The notes under the pieces: generated by a model
Seen by the model: only the letters and a program-made list of their open reading frames with translations
The model's database searches: none
What the model was told of the DNA's origin: nothing
Shown here: positions 1 to 9,215 of the stretch, piece after piece
Layout of the letters: each line of letters begins with the position of its first letter
Position numbering within the stretch: position 1 is the stretch's first letter
Made by a program: the position numbers and the translations under genes
Origin: a virus
Virus record (IMG/VR): IMGVR_UViG_3300034374_003448
Location: 1 to 25,085 of that record
DNA length: 25,085 nt
Strand: one strand, 5' to 3'

Positions 1-1220
1 AGATTAGAGGTGGGCTTGTAGACTACGATAAGGTTGCTGGAGATACTCCTTTCGGAGAGGCTAGGCAATCTCTTTCTCTTGATCCATCTATGCTTAGGAC
101 TCAAGCACAAAAACGAGAAGAACAGAGAAGTATATATGCCACTCAAACTGCAGAATTTTTAAACTTAAACACCATAGAAAAATATGCTTTAGACGCGAGG
201 GAACGTGCCCTAAAACATAAAAAACTTAACATAGAGCAGCAGTTGCTAAATGCTAATACGCCAAAAGAAAAAGAGGCAGCAATCGCTGCCCTAAGAAAAG
301 ACCAATACCAACAAGCTATTTTAAACGCAGACGCTACAGCGGCTACTACGTTTGCCGATGGTTTAAAGGAGCTTACTACAATAATTAACAGGCAATACAG
401 ACTAAGCGATGATCTTGGCAAACAAGCAACCAACCTTGGTAAGGATGAAAAACAGAATTATAGTAAGGATATTCAATTAGGCAGGACACAAGCTATGGTA
501 AATGCTTTGTTTAGTATTCCTCAAGAAGCTATTTCTTTAGTACAATATGATTCTTTTGGGGCAGGTGGTGTCTCAGAAGATATGTTTGAGGCGGCTAAAA
601 AACATGTGCAGATATTTAGACAAGGGCAAAGAATTGCTGGTTCAGCTGCTTCGGCATACGAAAAATATATGGCTGGTGCTAAGGCCGTATTAGGGGATAG
701 TTACAATCAAGAGACTGTAGATGTTTTAGCTAAACAGTTTCTTCCACCGGATCAGTTCGTAGCATTCAGTGCGGCTAAGGCCGAAGAAGGTAAAAGAAAA
801 GAAAACATAGAAAAACGTGAAAGCAAAAAAGCAGAGGCAACAGGAACAGGCACGGCAGTTGATGCTACTCCCGAACCTACAAAGGAGACAGAGGCTGACA
901 GACAACAGAAAGTTGACAACAAGACAAAAGAAATTGATAGACTAAAAAAATTAGCGTATGATATACAAAGAGAAATATATGTTAGGAAGAGGCATATCAC
1001 GGTTAATTACACAAATAAAAAGAAAGATCCACCTAAAGAAATGATGACGCGTATAGAGGAATTAGAAGCAAATTTAATAGGGGTTAAAGAAGACCTATCT
1101 AAATTTTTAGCAGTTAAGTCCACTCCTCCTATAACGAATAAGTCTAACTCTCCTGAAGCCAGTATGGCTGAACCTCTTGTGCCAAGAAGGTCTGAACAAA
1201 CTTCGGATGCACTCAGATAA
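1..1220 (+). CDS. Virion-associated coiled-coil protein, 5'-truncated by the window edge
   Basis: The reading frame is open from base 3 to the TAA at 1218-1220, giving 405 visible codons. The first in-frame ATG (position 90) has no Shine-Dalgarno sequence, so the true start lies left of the window. The protein is rich in Lys, Glu, Gln and Ala with long helical, coiled-coil-like stretches. Its C-terminal third holds a low-complexity Lys/Glu/Thr linker followed by another charged helix. It sits 33 bases upstream of a giant virion protein on the same strand, the place where T7-like phages encode internal core proteins. A virion or DNA-ejection role is inferred from position and composition only; no enzyme motif is visible. 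I do not recognise the family. Confidence 0.75.
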   Translation, partial: IRGGLVDYDKVAGDTPFGEARQSLSLDPSMLRTQAQKREEQRSIYATQTAEFLNLNTIEKYALDARERALKHKKLNIEQQLLNANTPKEKEAAIAALRKDQYQQAILNADATAATTFADGLKELTTIINRQYRLSDDLGKQATNLGKDEKQNYSKDIQLGRTQAMVNALFSIPQEAISLVQYDSFGAGGVSEDMFEAAKKHVQIFRQGQRIAGSAASAYEKYMAGAKAVLGDSYNQETVDVLAKQFLPPDQFVAFSAAKAEEGKRKENIEKRESKKAEATGTGTAVDATPEPTKETEADRQQKVDNKTKEIDRLKKLAYDIQREIYVRKRHITVNYTNKKKDPPKEMMTRIEELEANLIGVKEDLSKFLAVKSTPPITNKSNSPEASMAEPLVPRRSEQTSDALR

Positions 1221-1253
1221 ATGTCTTAATTATTTATACTAAGGGATTAATAC

Positions 1254-4200
1254 ATGCCTCTTACATTTGACCTAACGGCATTACCTGCCTATTCTGAAAT
1301 AATGGGCGAAAAAACAGAACCGACTGTAGATACAGCTGGGCAAGATCCCCTGTCCTCTACACAAGATTATCTACAGTCTACAGATGATTATCTCTATCAA
1401 AGAGCGTCTGATGCAGAAGTTGTAGCTAACGAAGAGAAAGCTAGATTAGTTAAGGACGAAGACTTTATGGCTAATCTTCGTTACTATATGCGCTCTCGTT
1501 TTAATGATGACGGTAAACAAAACGCAGATGAATCTGATGAAGCATTTTATGACAGGTTTATGACGCACTATCGCTGGGCTACAAACAATAGTTTCTCCCT
1601 ATTAAAAGAGATAGATTTTCAGCGCGGTACTGATACACCAACCCGTGAAGCCTTTGGTAGGGTTTATGAAAAAGTAGAAAGAGATGCTCCTACTCTATTT
1701 GACATGTCTGCTGGTGAGGCTGCTAACGCTTTAGGAGATTATGTGTACGCAAGTGCTACTGATCCCTTGGGTCTTGCACAAACCGTTATTGGAGGCGTTG
1801 TTACAGGCGGTACAGGTGCTGTTGCCTCTCTTACAGCAAAGCAGTTTGCTTCTAGAGCAGCTCTAAAGAAAGCCCTAACAACAACTATATTAGGCAAGAA
1901 TGTATCAAAACATGTATTAAGAGGAACAGCTGCACACGGGGCTGTAGGGGCTGCTACAGGGGCTTTACAAGATGCTATGCTACAGGAGCTAGAGCAAAGA
2001 GCCTATATAGGTACAGACGAAGAAGGAAATGCTGTCTTCGATCCTACTATCTCTTATGAGGATAGAGCTACAGACATAAATAGAGTCCTAGAAAGCGCAG
2101 CATTAGGTGGCGTCCTTGGCTTAGGAGAAGGTGTACTTATTGGTAAAGCTGCTAAAAAGGGTGCTGTATCTTATGCTAATGAGCGTATTAAGATACTAGG
2201 TCTTCAGGGAAAATTAAACTCAAAACTTGATCTACTAGATAATGAGAATAGGATCGTAGATGCTATTACATTTGATCCTGTACAAGGAGATCAGACAAAT
2301 AGTCTACTAAGAGCGGTAGACTTAACAACACCAGAAGGTAAAAAATTTGAAGGTGTCTTAGGCAAGCTAAGAGACAATCTTAATGCTACAGCAAAAGATG
2401 ATCCTATACAGGCTGCTATAGATCAAGTAGATGTAGATGCCGTAGGAACGGTTGCTAACTCAGATGCGCTAACTCAAGCACAGCTTAGAGTTCAAGTTGT
2501 TAGAAACCTAGATAAATTTGCTACTGGGTTATACAAAGTTAAAGTAGAAGACTTTGAAGCTGCGGCTAAAATGGGCGTTAAGCTTGAAGATGATGCTTTG
2601 TTTAATCTTATTGAAGGCTTAAAAGACGATCAAGCTACAGATATTACTAGAGAACTATGGTCGTATGTAGTTAAAGATGCAAAGGAGGGTGATTGGGATG
2701 CAGTAGAAAGAGCCCTTGAGTCTGCTAATTTAACAAAGACAGATTTCTTAGATATTCTTGAAAGAGTAGACGCTGAAGGACCAGACGGTGAAAAGGTTAT
2801 GGTCGCTATTCAAAGGGCTTTTCGGCAGTCTAAGAGTGATGCAGGTCGCGTATTAAGCTCAGGTTCTGCTTTAGGTAAAGCCCGAAAGGCATTCTTTAGC
2901 ATGGACAAAAAGGATGTTGATAAAGTTAATAAGCTATTTGGCGCAGGCGATCCTACAACACAAGCATACACAAATCTGCTTGAATTTTTTCAAAGGGCAG
3001 GTCGTGTTAGAAGAGGTTTAATGGTTATTAATCCAGCCACTACTATGAGAAATATTTTTTCTGGTATGGCTAACGTAACTTTTAGTACTGCCTCGAACAC
3101 AATAGAGTCCGTGATTTATAACATGGGCAAGGCCGTTACGGGTAAACAATCTGTTGGTAAATCTCTAAATGAGATTTGGCTCGATTCTAGTAATTTGCTA
3201 TTAAGTCTAATTCAACCCAGTACTACTGTAGGTGCAGTAACAGGTAACTTATCTATTACTAAGGCAAAGGCTCTAGCAGATGCTGCCGTAGTTAACAATC
3301 CTACATTGGCGCGTAGACTATTTAGAAGCAATAATAACTTTGATGGCGATGGGTCTTTACCGGGGTTTGTTACATTTCTTAACGGCCTCAACATTGCACA
3401 AGACGCCTTCTTTAGGAGGGGTTTATTTGCATACGAGCTAGATAAAAAGTTTAGGAGAGCTGGTATAGAAGGGGGTCTTGAAGGTGTCCTTAAAGATAAT
3501 ACACATATCCCTACAGATATTCTTCAAGCTGCAGCAGCAGAAACTATGAAGGGTACTTTTAGTTATGCTCCTAGAAGGAATAAAGGATCATTAGAAAATA
3601 TTGCTGCTGTAACATTAGACTTTATTGAAAAGGTTCCAATGGGTACAGTAGCCCTCCCATTTGCTCGTTTTATGATGAATGCTCTAGCCTTTCAGTTTAA
3701 ATATAGTCCACTAAATGTTGCATCTAATGCTTTTGATGCTGCCTTTGTTGCAGCTACAAAGGGAAGAAAAGAAGTAAACCTACCTAAGTTGGCGGAATCT
3801 TTTGCTAACTCATCTGTAGGTATGGCTGCTCTAATGGCAGCACTAAAAGTTAGATCAGAAAACCAAGATCAACCTTATTATAACATGAGAGTCGGCGATA
3901 CTATTATAGACACAAGGGCTTTGTTTCCTATAACACCCTATCTAATGCTTGCAGATTTTCTGTATAAGATGGAAGCTCTTGGACCAGAGCAATTTAATAG
4001 GCAAATAGATCCAGATAGGATTGATAGAGCACCTCCAAATATTAGAGAGTTAGCTGAAGGTATTGCTGGTGTTAATCTACGCTCTAGCGCCCAGCTACCC
4101 TTGTTTGATGCTATGCTAAACATAGCTAGTGGTGATTTCACAAAGGAAGAAAAACCCTTTGAAGCATTTGGTAAGATGGTTGGCGAATACGCTAACAGCT

Positions 4201-5126
4201 TCTTGGTTGGTACTAACTTCGTAAAGGATGTTATTGCCTCCTTTGACTCACAAGAGGCAGCAATAAGAGACTACAATGCTGCTATTGAAGGTACGGGTGG
4301 TATGGAAAGAGGCTTAAGCGCCTTCACTCAAACCGTAAAGAAGAGTCTCCCCTTAGGAGTACAGAGACTTGCTGGTTTGGCAGAGCCGCCAACTAGGGCA
4401 TATGCCTATAGAGGGCCTAATGAAGTAGCTTATAGAGAAAACACACTTGCAAAGCAAACTATCGGTGTTACTACTGTTCGTAAACCTACTGATGTAGAAA
4501 CAGAAATGCGGTTTTTGGGGCAAGAGGAGTGGGTAGCCTTTAGAACTACAGGGGATAAACTTGTAGATAACTATATTCGTGAGGGTGCTAGTCAGTTCGC
4601 TAGTGGCGTTATACAAACGCTAATGTCTAATGACGCATATAAAGATATGGCGTATGAAAGTAAGAAGGTATTAGTTAACGATCTACTTAGTAAGATTAGA
4701 AAAGAAGCTAAAGTTATGGGAGAAGTATTTAGTCAGCGGGATATGGCTGCTAAGTACGATCTAGTAAAGACAGGAATTGAAAACGAAATTAGTGCTATTA
4801 TCAAAAAAGATGGCGACATAACAGACGCTAATGAAAATGAAGTTTCTACGCTTGAACGTAAGCGTCTCCTGTATAAAAATTATAGCTACACTGGGCCTTT
4901 TGCTAGATTCAGATGGTTGAAGGCAGACAATAGAACTAAAGCAGCTGTAAATAAACAACTAGAAGAATTAAGATTTACAGTTGCAGAAAAAGCAGACCGT
5001 GGAGAAAAACTAGCAGACTATGAAAAACTGCTACTCCTTGCTCCACGGCCTACTGTAGAATCTTCGGGGCTATATGGTTTAGGTTACGAACTAAGTAAGC
5101 TTATAGAAAAAAGCTATTCCTTCTAA
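1254..5126 (+). CDS. Giant internal virion (DNA-ejection) protein, probable
   Basis: A 1290-residue protein starting at an ATG preceded by AAGGGA with 7-base spacing. It is Ala/Gly/Asp-rich with an acidic N-terminal 60 residues, Gly/Ala-rich hydrophobic stretches near residues 175-200 and 275-300, and another near 790-830 (the segment containing PMGTVALPFARFMMNALAFQ). These may insert into membrane during ejection. Size, lone late-strand position at the end of the structural module and membrane-prone segments match the role of the large ejection proteins of T7-like phages (gp16 type). I see no lysozyme or transglycosylase signature. Its TAA stop overlaps the stop codon of the convergent MazG gene. 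Function is inferred from context; the coding call is secure. Confidence 0.8.
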   Translation: MPLTFDLTALPAYSEIMGEKTEPTVDTAGQDPLSSTQDYLQSTDDYLYQRASDAEVVANEEKARLVKDEDFMANLRYYMRSRFNDDGKQNADESDEAFYDRFMTHYRWATNNSFSLLKEIDFQRGTDTPTREAFGRVYEKVERDAPTLFDMSAGEAANALGDYVYASATDPLGLAQTVIGGVVTGGTGAVASLTAKQFASRAALKKALTTTILGKNVSKHVLRGTAAHGAVGAATGALQDAMLQELEQRAYIGTDEEGNAVFDPTISYEDRATDINRVLESAALGGVLGLGEGVLIGKAAKKGAVSYANERIKILGLQGKLNSKLDLLDNENRIVDAITFDPVQGDQTNSLLRAVDLTTPEGKKFEGVLGKLRDNLNATAKDDPIQAAIDQVDVDAVGTVANSDALTQAQLRVQVVRNLDKFATGLYKVKVEDFEAAAKMGVKLEDDALFNLIEGLKDDQATDITRELWSYVVKDAKEGDWDAVERALESANLTKTDFLDILERVDAEGPDGEKVMVAIQRAFRQSKSDAGRVLSSGSALGKARKAFFSMDKKDVDKVNKLFGAGDPTTQAYTNLLEFFQRAGRVRRGLMVINPATTMRNIFSGMANVTFSTASNTIESVIYNMGKAVTGKQSVGKSLNEIWLDSSNLLLSLIQPSTTVGAVTGNLSITKAKALADAAVVNNPTLARRLFRSNNNFDGDGSLPGFVTFLNGLNIAQDAFFRRGLFAYELDKKFRRAGIEGGLEGVLKDNTHIPTDILQAAAAETMKGTFSYAPRRNKGSLENIAAVTLDFIEKVPMGTVALPFARFMMNALAFQFKYSPLNVASNAFDAAFVAATKGRKEVNLPKLAESFANSSVGMAALMAALKVRSENQDQPYYNMRVGDTIIDTRALFPITPYLMLADFLYKMEALGPEQFNRQIDPDRIDRAPPNIRELAEGIAGVNLRSSAQLPLFDAMLNIASGDFTKEEKPFEAFGKMVGEYANSFLVGTNFVKDVIASFDSQEAAIRDYNAAIEGTGGMERGLSAFTQTVKKSLPLGVQRLAGLAEPPTRAYAYRGPNEVAYRENTLAKQTIGVTTVRKPTDVETEMRFLGQEEWVAFRTTGDKLVDNYIREGASQFASGVIQTLMSNDAYKDMAYESKKVLVNDLLSKIRKEAKVMGEVFSQRDMAAKYDLVKTGIENEISAIIKKDGDITDANENEVSTLERKRLLYKNYSYTGPFARFRWLKADNRTKAAVNKQLEELRFTVAEKADRGEKLADYEKLLLLAPRPTVESSGLYGLGYELSKLIEKSYSF

Positions 5127-5494
5127 CGCTTATCTCCAGAGCCACTAAGTACACCTCTTTCTAGACGCGACTGTAGTTTCTCTACATTCTGTTTAGCAAT
5201 GGTGTTAAGTGGAATACCAAGATCAGTAGCTAGTGCAGAACAGTACCAAAGAACATCGCCAATTTCAGCTGCGATTTGCTCCTTCCAGTCATAAGGAAGG
5301 TTCTCTATACCATCTCGCACTAGCTTCTTTACTTTGTTAGCTACCTCTCCAGCTTCACCTGTGAGGCCAAGAGCAGGGTATAGCAAGCTAACCTCTGCCC
5401 TATAGATAGCCGTTGTCTTACAGAAGTCTTGATACTCTTTAAAAGACATCGCATTGCTATTCATATATTCATCAGCCTCTTTTTTCAGTTGCAT
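5123..5494 (-). CDS. mazG: MazG-like nucleoside triphosphate pyrophosphohydrolase
   Basis: A 123-residue all-alpha NTP pyrophosphatase of the MazG type, which hydrolyses NTPs to NMP and pyrophosphate. The metal-binding acidic residues are visible as GEAGEV (E47, E50) and EIGDVLWY (E77, D80). I chose the ATG at 5494 because GGAG lies 7 bases upstream; the open frame continues 36 codons further with no good ribosome site. The start overlaps the 3' end of the preceding gene by 23 bases. Marine phages commonly carry MazG, proposed to alter nucleotide or (p)ppGpp pools; the substrate here is not deducible. It is the last gene of the - strand block. Confidence 0.85.
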   Translation of the reverse strand: MQLKKEADEYMNSNAMSFKEYQDFCKTTAIYRAEVSLLYPALGLTGEAGEVANKVKKLVRDGIENLPYDWKEQIAAEIGDVLWYCSALATDLGIPLNTIAKQNVEKLQSRLERGVLSGSGDKR

Positions 5495-5720
5495 TGAGCC
5501 TCTCCAAATTCTGGAAGTACGCTTCATTGTACCCCCTATGCCACTCTTTAGCTTGCATAGAGTCCGCTTTATAGGGGCAAGAAGTGACGATAACAGTCTC
5601 ATTGTCTAGTCTCTTAGTCCATTGTTTGGTGTTTGTGAAGGCATTGTACCCAGCTTCGTATTGAAGCTTGAGCGGTGGCATCTCGTTGTCACGTTTATGT
5701 TTATGCAATGGGCGTTTCAT
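5472..5720 (-). CDS. Small hypothetical protein with GY(N)A repeats
   Basis: An 82-residue basic protein whose ATG overlaps the TGA of the upstream gene (ATGA at 5717-5720). It has a strongly basic N-terminus (KRPLHKHKR) and two similar short motifs, YEAGYNAF near residue 21 and WHRGYNEAYF near residue 60, flanking a CPY. The spacing recalls small proteins of the ribosome modulation factor type, which have GY/GW-A repeats around a Pro-Tyr, but this is only a resemblance seen by eye. Its position between a nuclease-like gene and MazG gives no specific function. Confidence 0.6.
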   Translation of the reverse strand: MKRPLHKHKRDNEMPPLKLQYEAGYNAFTNTKQWTKRLDNETVIVTSCPYKADSMQAKEWHRGYNEAYFQNLERLNATEKRG

Positions 5721-6193
5721 AGTGAATCCTTTAAGTCCTTAATTTTCATGTTATAACAACTAGCTTTAACGATATAGCCATTAGAAGTATCAACATCCCC
5801 TTTACTAAGGAAGTTTGCTTTATCAAAGTATTCTTCTTTTGACATAACGCCTAAGAACCAACCTTTACTCATATCGTTTAAGATACGAACAAACGCATAA
5901 GCGTCACATTTCTGTTTAGTATTATAAGCTGCTACAGAGCAGTCATAATCAGGCAGGGGTGTGACACTTGTGCGTTTTGTTTTGACATCTACAGATGACC
6001 CATCTTCCAGTATAAGATCATAATCATATGAGTTATCCCAACTTCCTCCTAACACACTTAGGGCAATTTGTTCTCCTATAAAACCAGCGAAGTTTCCTGC
6101 GCCGGAGGTTATAGAATTATTTAGCTTGCCCAATTCAATGGCTTTGTCTTGGGCTTTAGCCAGCATCTCGTGTGTTACTAATACTTCTTGCAT
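5717..6193 (-). CDS. Predicted PD-(D/E)XK-fold nuclease-like protein
   Basis: A 158-residue protein starting one base after the stop of the ribonucleotide reductase gene, with a Shine-Dalgarno sequence (GTAGG) inside that gene's end. The arrangement of acidic residues resembles the PD-(D/E)XK nuclease core: a helix with GE (E41), a strand YDYDL (D59), and SSVDVKTK (D69, K71) followed by a strand CSVAAYN and an aromatic-rich strand. This pattern is found in phage and restriction endonuclease-like proteins of unknown target. Degradation of host DNA or a recombination role is possible. Fold assignment is an inference from motif spacing. Confidence 0.6.
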   Translation of the reverse strand: MQEVLVTHEMLAKAQDKAIELGKLNNSITSGAGNFAGFIGEQIALSVLGGSWDNSYDYDLILEDGSSVDVKTKRTSVTPLPDYDCSVAAYNTKQKCDAYAFVRILNDMSKGWFLGVMSKEEYFDKANFLSKGDVDTSNGYIVKASCYNMKIKDLKDSL

Positions 6194-6194
6194 G

Positions 6195-8144
6195 TTACCT
6201 ACTCGTAATGTCTACGACTTCGCATACCCCCGCTGTGCAGGCAAGTTCTTGAGAGCCTGTAGTATGATCCTCTCTCTCATATTCTCGCAGAAGCGTCCAG
6301 TTAATAGTGGATGGCATTCTCGCGGCCAAATTAGCGTAGGCCATTTCATCAATGTCTTGGTAGGGAGCCTGCTTATAAGTATGGTCTGAATAAGGCAGAA
6401 AACTAATACCCGAAATGGCATCAAAATTCTTAAATACCCAATCGCCAACACTAAGCCACTCATCTTCTTTTACGCTCACTGTGATACTAGGCTTATGCTC
6501 ACACCAATGCTCTTGGTAAATAAGCCAAAGTTCTAGATGCTCTAAAGCATTCATATCATCCCTACAAACTGAAGCAGCGGGTGACTGCATGGGGAATGAA
6601 AACACAGTCGCACTTTCAGGACGCATAAAGTCTGGTTCAGCTGGAATACCTGCGTCCTTTAGAAACTGCGTCATAGGGTCTTTATTATCCGCCCTTACTG
6701 TACGGATGTAGAAAGGATTATGGCGAGCATGAATGCCACTAGCAGAATCAACAAGCTGCGAGACTGTACCGCTAGGCTTGACACACGTAATAGCAGCAGA
6801 CTGATTAATACCAAGAAGAGCAGCAAACTGCTTGTTAACTTCAACGGCTGTACTCCTAAGATCACTTAACATACTAGCCAGATATTCTTTACCATTCTTT
6901 CCATTGCAATAAGAATTATCCATAATTCCTGTCAGAGATACTCCTAACAGGCGTTCTTCTTCAGTGTTCTTTCTCCAGATAGAACGCAGATACTTAAAGT
7001 CAGTTAGGCAGGATTGAAGAGTACCTAGAATAGTAGCTAACTCAACCTTCTCACGTAATGTTGCTTTAGTATCTCCCTCACGGACAACTACCTCAGATAG
7101 ATTACAGAATTGATAAGGTCTAAGAATAATCTCTGAGCATGGATTGGTACCCCACCTTATCTTTTTAGTCTTTGCTTCATCCGAATGATTAGATCGTCTA
7201 CCATTCTTAGCCACCTGTCTCTCCGCCGCTTGACGATTAAAGATGCCTCTTTCACCTGACTTACTTTCGTAGAGAGAAAGCCACTCAGAAAAAAATACTT
7301 CCATCGAAGGTTTATCTTTATACGAGACAGAGTTGTTTGCCAATGATCTTTGTGAATCATTGACCCACCATTCTCCAGACTTAGCCTTACGCATAGCGGT
7401 ATCATTAAGATTAGACAGAGAGATAAGAGCAGAGCGACGAACACCGCCGACAACAACAATCTCGCCAATCTTGCACATAATATCGTGGGCTTCCAGTGGG
7501 TATAAGCGTCTCCCAGCAGCTCCCTTAATCTTAGATACCACAAAGTTAAATAAATCCTCTAGGGGTTCCGGGCCACTTGCTCTACCGCCAAATGTTTTAA
7601 GCCTAGCTCCAGCGGGGCGGACGTTAGATACATCCCATTGTGGAATCTGGCCAGCATACAAGCAAGCAATTAACTCTCTTAGAGCCTTACACCATCCGAT
7701 CTTACTGTCGTCTACGACGATAACAGTGTTGCTTTCATGGAAATCTTCATTAATGAGTGGTAGCTTATCTACATTCTCACGCTCAACAGAGAAGCCTACG
7801 CCTGTTCCGCACATAAGAATGTACATAGCTTCATCAAAAGCACGTAAAGAATCTACTGGTACATATGAACAATTGTATGCTCCTACATGGCATCGCTCTA
7901 ATGCTGGACCAGCAGTCATTACGGCTCTCATAGAAGGCATTACATCTAAATTTAGAACAGCCTTTTGCAGACGTTCTCTATATTCAGAGACATCTACACC
8001 TTTTTCTTTTTTGATGTAGTCAAATAGATAATCGAAGTAACGTGTAATAGTCTCTTCCCATGTCTCACGGCGCTGGTCTTCTTCTCTCCAGCGAGCATAC
8101 CGTGAAAGAGCGATAAAGTTTTGATAGTCAGATGGTAATGCCAT
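6195..8144 (-). CDS. nrdJ: Adenosylcobalamin-dependent (class II) ribonucleotide reductase
   Basis: A 649-residue monomeric class II reductase that makes deoxyribonucleotides using a thiyl radical generated from coenzyme B12. The active-site set is complete by comparison with the Lactobacillus leichmannii enzyme: C92 (NCSY) and C347 (FCNLSE) as the redox pair, C336 and E338 in NPCSE as thiyl radical cysteine and general base, and C636/C641 as the C-terminal shuttle pair. CGTGVGFSVER (112-122) and GGVRRSALISLSN (233-245) are also diagnostic. Its ATG overlaps the TAA of the DUF3310 gene (TAATG). Use of class II implies that the host has or imports cobalamin, as many marine alphaproteobacteria do. 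No insertion or truncation is seen. Confidence 0.96.
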   Translation of the reverse strand: MALPSDYQNFIALSRYARWREEDQRRETWEETITRYFDYLFDYIKKEKGVDVSEYRERLQKAVLNLDVMPSMRAVMTAGPALERCHVGAYNCSYVPVDSLRAFDEAMYILMCGTGVGFSVERENVDKLPLINEDFHESNTVIVVDDSKIGWCKALRELIACLYAGQIPQWDVSNVRPAGARLKTFGGRASGPEPLEDLFNFVVSKIKGAAGRRLYPLEAHDIMCKIGEIVVVGGVRRSALISLSNLNDTAMRKAKSGEWWVNDSQRSLANNSVSYKDKPSMEVFFSEWLSLYESKSGERGIFNRQAAERQVAKNGRRSNHSDEAKTKKIRWGTNPCSEIILRPYQFCNLSEVVVREGDTKATLREKVELATILGTLQSCLTDFKYLRSIWRKNTEEERLLGVSLTGIMDNSYCNGKNGKEYLASMLSDLRSTAVEVNKQFAALLGINQSAAITCVKPSGTVSQLVDSASGIHARHNPFYIRTVRADNKDPMTQFLKDAGIPAEPDFMRPESATVFSFPMQSPAASVCRDDMNALEHLELWLIYQEHWCEHKPSITVSVKEDEWLSVGDWVFKNFDAISGISFLPYSDHTYKQAPYQDIDEMAYANLAARMPSTINWTLLREYEREDHTTGSQELACTAGVCEVVDITSR

Positions 8145-8404
8145 TATTGTTTTTCCTCCATAGAATTTACTACTGTGAGTAATAGTTTATTTAGATACCA
8201 CTGCGCTTTTAGTAGGTCTTTTAGTGGGTCCTCTTTATGCTTAACCCTATAACGACTAACGTACTTTAACACATTGCCTTTTAAATAACCTTCAAACTCT
8301 GCCTCTGTCATAGAGTTTTTGATTAAGTCGATGGTCTCCATGCCCGTAGTGTTATAGTGAGGTGGGCTATTGATAATATCAATAGGTTCGTTCTCTTCTG
8401 CCAT
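8144..8404 (-). CDS. DUF3310 protein (T7 gp1.7-type nucleotide metabolism domain)
   Basis: An 86-residue protein matching the DUF3310 pattern: PPHYNTTGMETID near residues 14-26, then F-x-G-x-x-x-KYVSRYR (38-53) and KDLLKAQWYLNKLL (62-75). The same domain occurs in T7 gp1.7, a nucleotide kinase, so a deoxynucleotide role is plausible but not shown. An ATG six codons further upstream (8422) exists; I prefer 8404 because AAGGA is spaced about 8 bases from it. It is translationally coupled to nrdJ by a TAATG overlap, which fits nucleotide metabolism. Confidence 0.8.
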   Translation of the reverse strand: MAEENEPIDIINSPPHYNTTGMETIDLIKNSMTEAEFEGYLKGNVLKYVSRYRVKHKEDPLKDLLKAQWYLNKLLLTVVNSMEEKQ

Positions 8405-8424
8405 TGCTAAGTATCCTTGCATTA

Positions 8425-8769
8425 CTATTGTTTTCCAAAGTTTATTTTTACGACATTACCTTCAGTACTAACAACTCTAGGAGTAGGCTTAGGGTCATCC
8501 CCTAATAAATAGGTGCCATCACTTGAGGATGCTAGTATGTCTTCTGCTGCCTCTTTTATATCAAGATTTTCTTCGTACAAAAGAAGCGACACAGACATGA
8601 GAGCCCCCATATTTAATAGGATGTCTTTACCCTCTTCGTCAAGAGGTATGTCGTTAGGGCATACTAAGGATACATCAATCTCACCGTCCCACTCTTTCTT
8701 ATTATCTAAGATGGGTAAAATCTTTATGTATAACGCATCACTGGAGAGTACATCTCGTATAGTTGTCAT
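8425..8769 (-). CDS. Hypothetical acidic protein
   Basis: A 114-residue acidic protein whose ATG overlaps the TGA of the endonuclease I gene (ATGA, 8766-8769), implying coupled translation. It has a predicted alpha/beta N-terminal half (residues 1-45), a helical segment at 52-80 and a Gly/Pro linker leading to a short basic strand (NVVKINFGKQ). No motif is recognised. It lies between a junction resolvase and nucleotide-metabolism genes, so a replication-accessory role is possible but unproven. Confidence 0.7.
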   Translation of the reverse strand: MTTIRDVLSSDALYIKILPILDNKKEWDGEIDVSLVCPNDIPLDEEGKDILLNMGALMSVSLLLYEENLDIKEAAEDILASSSDGTYLLGDDPKPTPRVVSTEGNVVKINFGKQ

Positions 8770-9215
8770 TTTATTTTCCTTTTATTAGGAAAGGTTACGA
8801 AGGTTGGTACGCTGCTCTTTGGTGGTTCCTCTAACCACTCATCGGGGATACTAACATCACTATATAGAAAGCCGTTATTCTCACACCACATAGCATACGT
8901 GGTCTTTGATCCCTTTGCAATACGGGCTCTACTATTAGAGAATACGAAACGAATGTCAAGGGTAGGATGCTGCGACTTAATAAGCTTGTGCTTACGTCTG
9001 TCTGCTGCTACAAACCTGCCCTTGGTTTCGACTATGATGTTGTTAGGTAACACGAAATCTGGGGTATAGGTTCGGTAAGCTAAATCTTCCCACTGAATTT
9101 TAATCTTCTCGTAGGTAAAATCTATACCTGCATCCTTAAGGGTGTCAGATATTTTTAGCTCTAGGCCAGACCTATACCCTAGCCTTCTAGCGTGCCTATG
9201 CCCTTCTTCATACAT
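8766..9215 (-). CDS. T7-type endonuclease I (Holliday junction resolvase)
   Basis: A 149-residue homologue of T7 gp3, which cleaves branched DNA during recombination and packaging and also degrades host DNA. The catalytic residues are in place: E19 in RSGLE, D53 in YTPDF, E63 and K65 in VETK, aligning with T7 E20, D55, E65 and K67. The DRRKH segment (about 72-76) and the DIRFVFSNSRARI strand also match. Length equals that of T7 gp3. It overlaps the preceding gene by 8 bases and the following one by 4. A TTGACA-like string inside it is coding (LDIRF) and is not taken as a promoter. Confidence 0.93.
   Translation of the reverse strand: MYEEGHRHARRLGYRSGLELKISDTLKDAGIDFTYEKIKIQWEDLAYRTYTPDFVLPNNIIVETKGRFVAADRRKHKLIKSQHPTLDIRFVFSNSRARIAKGSKTTYAMWCENNGFLYSDVSIPDEWLEEPPKSSVPTFVTFPNKRKIK

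Noticed and set aside
90-1220. ATG at 90 as the start of the first gene
   Set aside because: No ribosome-binding site, and the frame is open back to the window edge, so the gene is truncated.
5096-5122. AGCTT...AAGCT stem as a terminator at the convergent junction
   Set aside because: The stem is only 5 bp and AT-rich, with no proper T-run on either strand.
6126-8019. + strand frames at 6126-6389 and 7333-8019
   Set aside because: Both are antisense to the clearly conserved ribonucleotide reductase and nuclease-like genes and have no ribosome sites or recognisable features.
8930-8965. TTGACA followed by TAATAG inside endonuclease I
   Set aside because: The string encodes conserved residues (LDIRFVFSN), the spacing is 16 with a poor -10 box, and no gene start lies just downstream.
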